A stretch of 64,000 nucleotides of DNA from Nymphaea colorata. Taxonomy: Eukaryota; Streptophyta; Magnoliopsida; Nymphaeales; Nymphaeaceae. Below the pieces are notes generated by a model. That model saw only the letters and a program-made list of their open reading frames with translations, had not been told where the DNA came from and ran no database searches. Where the stretch lies: assembly GCF_008831285.2 (NCBI RefSeq), contig NC_045138.2:42897115-42961114 (forward strand). Direction: 5' to 3'. The translations under genes were made by a program, and so were the position numbers. Below are positions 61,451 to 64,000 of the stretch, one piece after another. Numbering within the stretch: the stretch's first letter is position 1; every line of letters begins with the position of its first letter.

Positions 61451-62640
61451 AACAAGTTCCATATATAGTCTAACAAAAAAATTACATGTAAACAGTTAGG
61501 TTAAGACCCCTCTAATGTTCTCCTAAAGAAAGAACATGGCAGTTGAGAGAAAAGTTATATGAAATGAAGTACAATCAAGGAAGAACGTAACTACCACGAG
61601 AACACATATAAACTGTAAAGAGGGGAAGACAAAAAATGACTCAAACAGATTTTTTTTAACATGGCTATGCCACCACAATCCCTCAATGGGTGTATTGACT
61701 ATGGTTGCATCTCCATATTTCTAAATGCGTATGGAGAAGGCATAAAGTCTAACATGTCAAGTTTGACCATATAACAAGCACATCAAGGCATATATAATCG
61801 GGTAATAAGTATGATGCATTCTACATCTTGGTCACCATATCAATGTTCATGCAAAAATAAACTAACTATGCATGCTCTATTCAGACCAGCAACTAAGCAT
61901 GCAATAACATAAATATGTGCAACAGTATGTCACCTGCATGGTTTGCAATACCATAAAAATGTCATGTTGTAAAACTCATGTGTCTGACTCAATTGAGAGA
62001 CTTGACCCCAGTGAAGGTTTTTCTGAAGGACCTTCTATCAGAAAATGAAAGTAATGGGGCAAAGCAGGTGGTTGCTTATGAAGATTAGACAAAGCTTGGG
62101 TTGTCAATAACAGAAGTAAGGAACCTCAAATGAAAGAGGGAGGGGATGTCATGAGCAAATTCCCCACGATGAGCTTTGCAAGTGTGTGCTTTGTGAAAGT
62201 CAAACCTGTTGCAAGGGGTTTTGGTGAAAGATTCAAGACGATGACAACCTCGGGAAAGCACTAATGAACTATGAAAAGGACCTTTCTATATGCAGGTCTC
62301 CAGTTGAGCACATGGAATCCACTCATCATCTTTTTCCAATCATGGTTTGGGATTCGATGATTCCCCGATCGGAATCTTGTACATAGCACATGTCATAGTT
62401 GTAGGCTTGACGCAGATGCGGTATCCTATGTCACTCCTCCGTCTGTGCTGGATTGATAATATGCCTTAAATAAAGGCTCAAAGGTGCACCACCAGCATAC
62501 ATATGAAGTAAACTCACCAACATTACACGATCAAAACAAACTAACTCTCAAGGCACTCACCAAAAATGAAAAATGAACAAGGTAGCAAAAAAGTCATCTC
62601 CCCTCACAATGTTCGATGCAATGTGTTGGTTTATAATATT
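61451..62640. other. Unassigned sequence
   Basis: No coding frame or repeat recognised. The base composition is slightly richer in GC than the LTR-dominated regions around 62030-62460. Confidence 0.35.
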
Positions 62641-62717
62641 TTTAATTATTAAAATTATTTATATTTTTTAATATCATTATTAATTCATTATGGGGTAAAA
62701 AAATGTACGGTTTACAG

Positions 62718-63190
62718 CAATGATGGTCCTCAAATATCTTAAGTCCTCTCCTGATAAAGGACTATTGTTTAAATGGAGAACATTTTGGATGTAAAGATTA
62801 TATTGATGCTGACCATGGAGATTGATAATAGGAAGTCCATCACGGGCTTTTGTATTTCCATTGGCAGAGTAAAATGCAAGTTGTAATTGCTATATCTAGT
62901 GTTGTGTGAGAGTGTAGGGCTATGGTTTATACTACTACGGAATGAAAATGAAGTGGATAAAGCCCACGTCACAGTTTTGGGTGTTCACGTTGATGTTCCC
63001 ATATGTTCCAATATTTCATGAGAGAACCAAGCACATCGAGGCTGATTGTCATCCAAGGTATGGTGCAAGCATGAGTTACATTTACAGTCCATTTGTTCTT
63101 ATAAGATCAAGTGGTTGATGTCTTTACAACCCATTTTCCATTGTTGACTTTGTTATTCTAAGTTGAGTATGATTGGTATCTATGCTCCAA
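62718..63190 (+). pseudogene. Copia RNase H and C terminus, plus strand
   Basis: Shifted frames give MMVLKYLKSSPDKGLLFK (for RxLRYLKGTPGKGLLFK), CKDYIDADHGD (for GYSDADWAGD), RKSITGFCIS (for RRSTSGYC), ECRAMVYTTTE (for EYRAMAxxxxE) and FHERTKHIEADCH (for HERTKHIEVDCH). The polypurine tract and LTR follow. Everything upstream of RNase H is missing: non-matching AT-rich DNA starts abruptly before 62700. Confidence 0.9.
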
Positions 63191-63200
63191 TCTGAAGGGG
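63191..63200 (+). other. Polypurine tract of the plus-strand copia
   Basis: TCTGAAGGGG just before TGCATTGAGAG. In copia elements the PPT ends where the LTR begins with TG. Confidence 0.7.
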
Positions 63201-63432
63201 TGCATTGAGAGTTATTAGTTTGATGTCAAGTTGCTTTTATTAAGAAGTCATATGGAGGTCATCGATATTTTATGAGAAGTTGTACAAAGTACTTTTTTAT
63301 TTTTTTTTTGAACTAATTTTTGTAATTGTGTTTAGCCATTCTAACCTATTCCCTTATTACCATGGAATTATGGGCTAATGAATCAATAACTCTCTCTCTC
63401 TCTCTCTCTCTCTCTTTTTCTCTACCATGACA
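63201..63432 (+). repeat. Short copia 3' LTR
   Basis: Starts TGCATTGAGAG after the PPT. It contains the usual end wording of short copia LTRs, CCTATTCCCTTATTACCATGGAATTATGG...TGAATCAATAACTCTCTC, and is taken to end at CA near 63432. The right end is an estimate. Confidence 0.55.
63391..63417. repeat. (CT)n microsatellite
   Basis: About 12 CT units near the end of the copia LTR. Confidence 0.95.
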
Positions 63433-64000
63433 ATCTTTAATCTATAGCAATATCCATATGACATTTCAGCTGGGGGTTTTTGTTTCTCAAATATTCAGTC
63501 AAGTTTTTGTGACAGTTCAATCATGTTGTGCATTTGTAGGTAATAAGTTGTAACTTTACGTTTTCTTATGGAAATGTTTTCTTTGGTAAAACTATAACTT
63601 TCTTATAGAAATGGTCCAAGGGTGCATGGATAGATATCAGTCGCACATCAACTGGTTGCCTTGTCATAGAATTGAACTCCTACTAGGACGTTGGATTGTT
63701 CTTATAGTTGAAATAGTCACCTAGACATACTTCTAAGTCTTCATCACCTAGCTTTTTGCTTTCTAAATAAATGCCCAAGCAGCAATATTGTTAATACATG
63801 TTAAAAATTGAGAGAGACACAGAGAGAGAATGGATTGATAAAGTTCCCTCTAGACATTATCTTGGTGCCTCCTAGTGGCCTCATCGTTATCTACCATGTA
63901 GTCATGTGGTGCATTCTCTAGGCAGTTCCTCTCCATGCTAGAACATGCATCACTGAAAGAAGAATGTGGGCTCTCATTTTAGCAGAGTTACTATTTTGCA
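63433..64000. other. Unassigned right flank
   Basis: AT-rich, with a GA-rich stretch near 63810-63830. No coding frame was seen. Confidence 0.35.

Noticed and set aside
1-64000. tRNA or rRNA genes
   Set aside because: I saw no stretch with convincing cloverleaf boxes or rRNA sequence, but a covariance search was not possible, so small ones could have been missed.

Overview
The window reads as nuclear DNA of a flowering plant with a large, AT-rich, repeat-filled genome. The evidence is one plant-type SAM-domain gene followed by about 55 kb of decayed, nested LTR retrotransposons of lineages typical of plants (Ty1/copia, Ty3/gypsy Tat-type with a second RNase H, Ty3/gypsy chromovirus). I cannot name the species. 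There are no bacterial operons, CRISPR arrays or rRNA genes, and I recognised no tRNA genes.

Layout. (1) 1-5 kb is the genic end, all on the minus strand: a tentative four-exon-like unit of unknown function (831-1584), an unassigned open stretch (2804-3157), and a SAM-domain gene (3847-4962) whose reading frame appears broken twice in compensating fashion. (2) 5-8.5 kb is mostly featureless. (3) 8.57-12.55 kb is a minus-strand Ty1/copia element with gag, integrase, reverse transcriptase (RT) and RNase H remnants and a clear polypurine tract (PPT). (4) 12.69-16.79 kb is a plus-strand Tat-type gypsy pol (protease, RT, RNase H, second RNase H, integrase), stop-riddled. (5) 16.8-20.3 kb is a minus-strand fragment: LTR end, primer-binding-like site, leader, and a plant mobile domain (PMD) coding remnant. 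(6) 20.4-23.6 kb is a plus-strand LTR-like block with a TATA box. (7) 23.96-25.17 kb is a GC-richer segment that recurs at 52.3-53.4 kb.

(8) The centrepiece is a single very large element, 25,171 to about 51,348 (about 26 kb). Its LTR copies are about 5.3 and 5.9 kb. The internal region holds a PMD-like ORF, an F-box/LRR-like fragment, Tat-type pol, a roughly 49-bp minisatellite split by an antisense LTR-like block, and a PPT just before the 3' LTR. (9) 51.35-57.67 kb is a minus-strand chromovirus split by a 4.6-kb mosaic that contains the second copy of the GC-richer segment and two PMD copies facing each other as an inverted repeat. (10) 57.7-61.45 kb holds a near-perfect 128-bp tandem duplication and another LTR copy. 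(11) 62.7-63.43 kb is the 3' end of a plus-strand copia element with its PPT and a short LTR.

No retroelement here looks autonomous: all coding parts carry stops and frameshifts, one RT has lost a catalytic aspartate, and another has lost its catalytic core. Domain calls rest on motif recognition by eye, and boundaries given as approximate are estimates.
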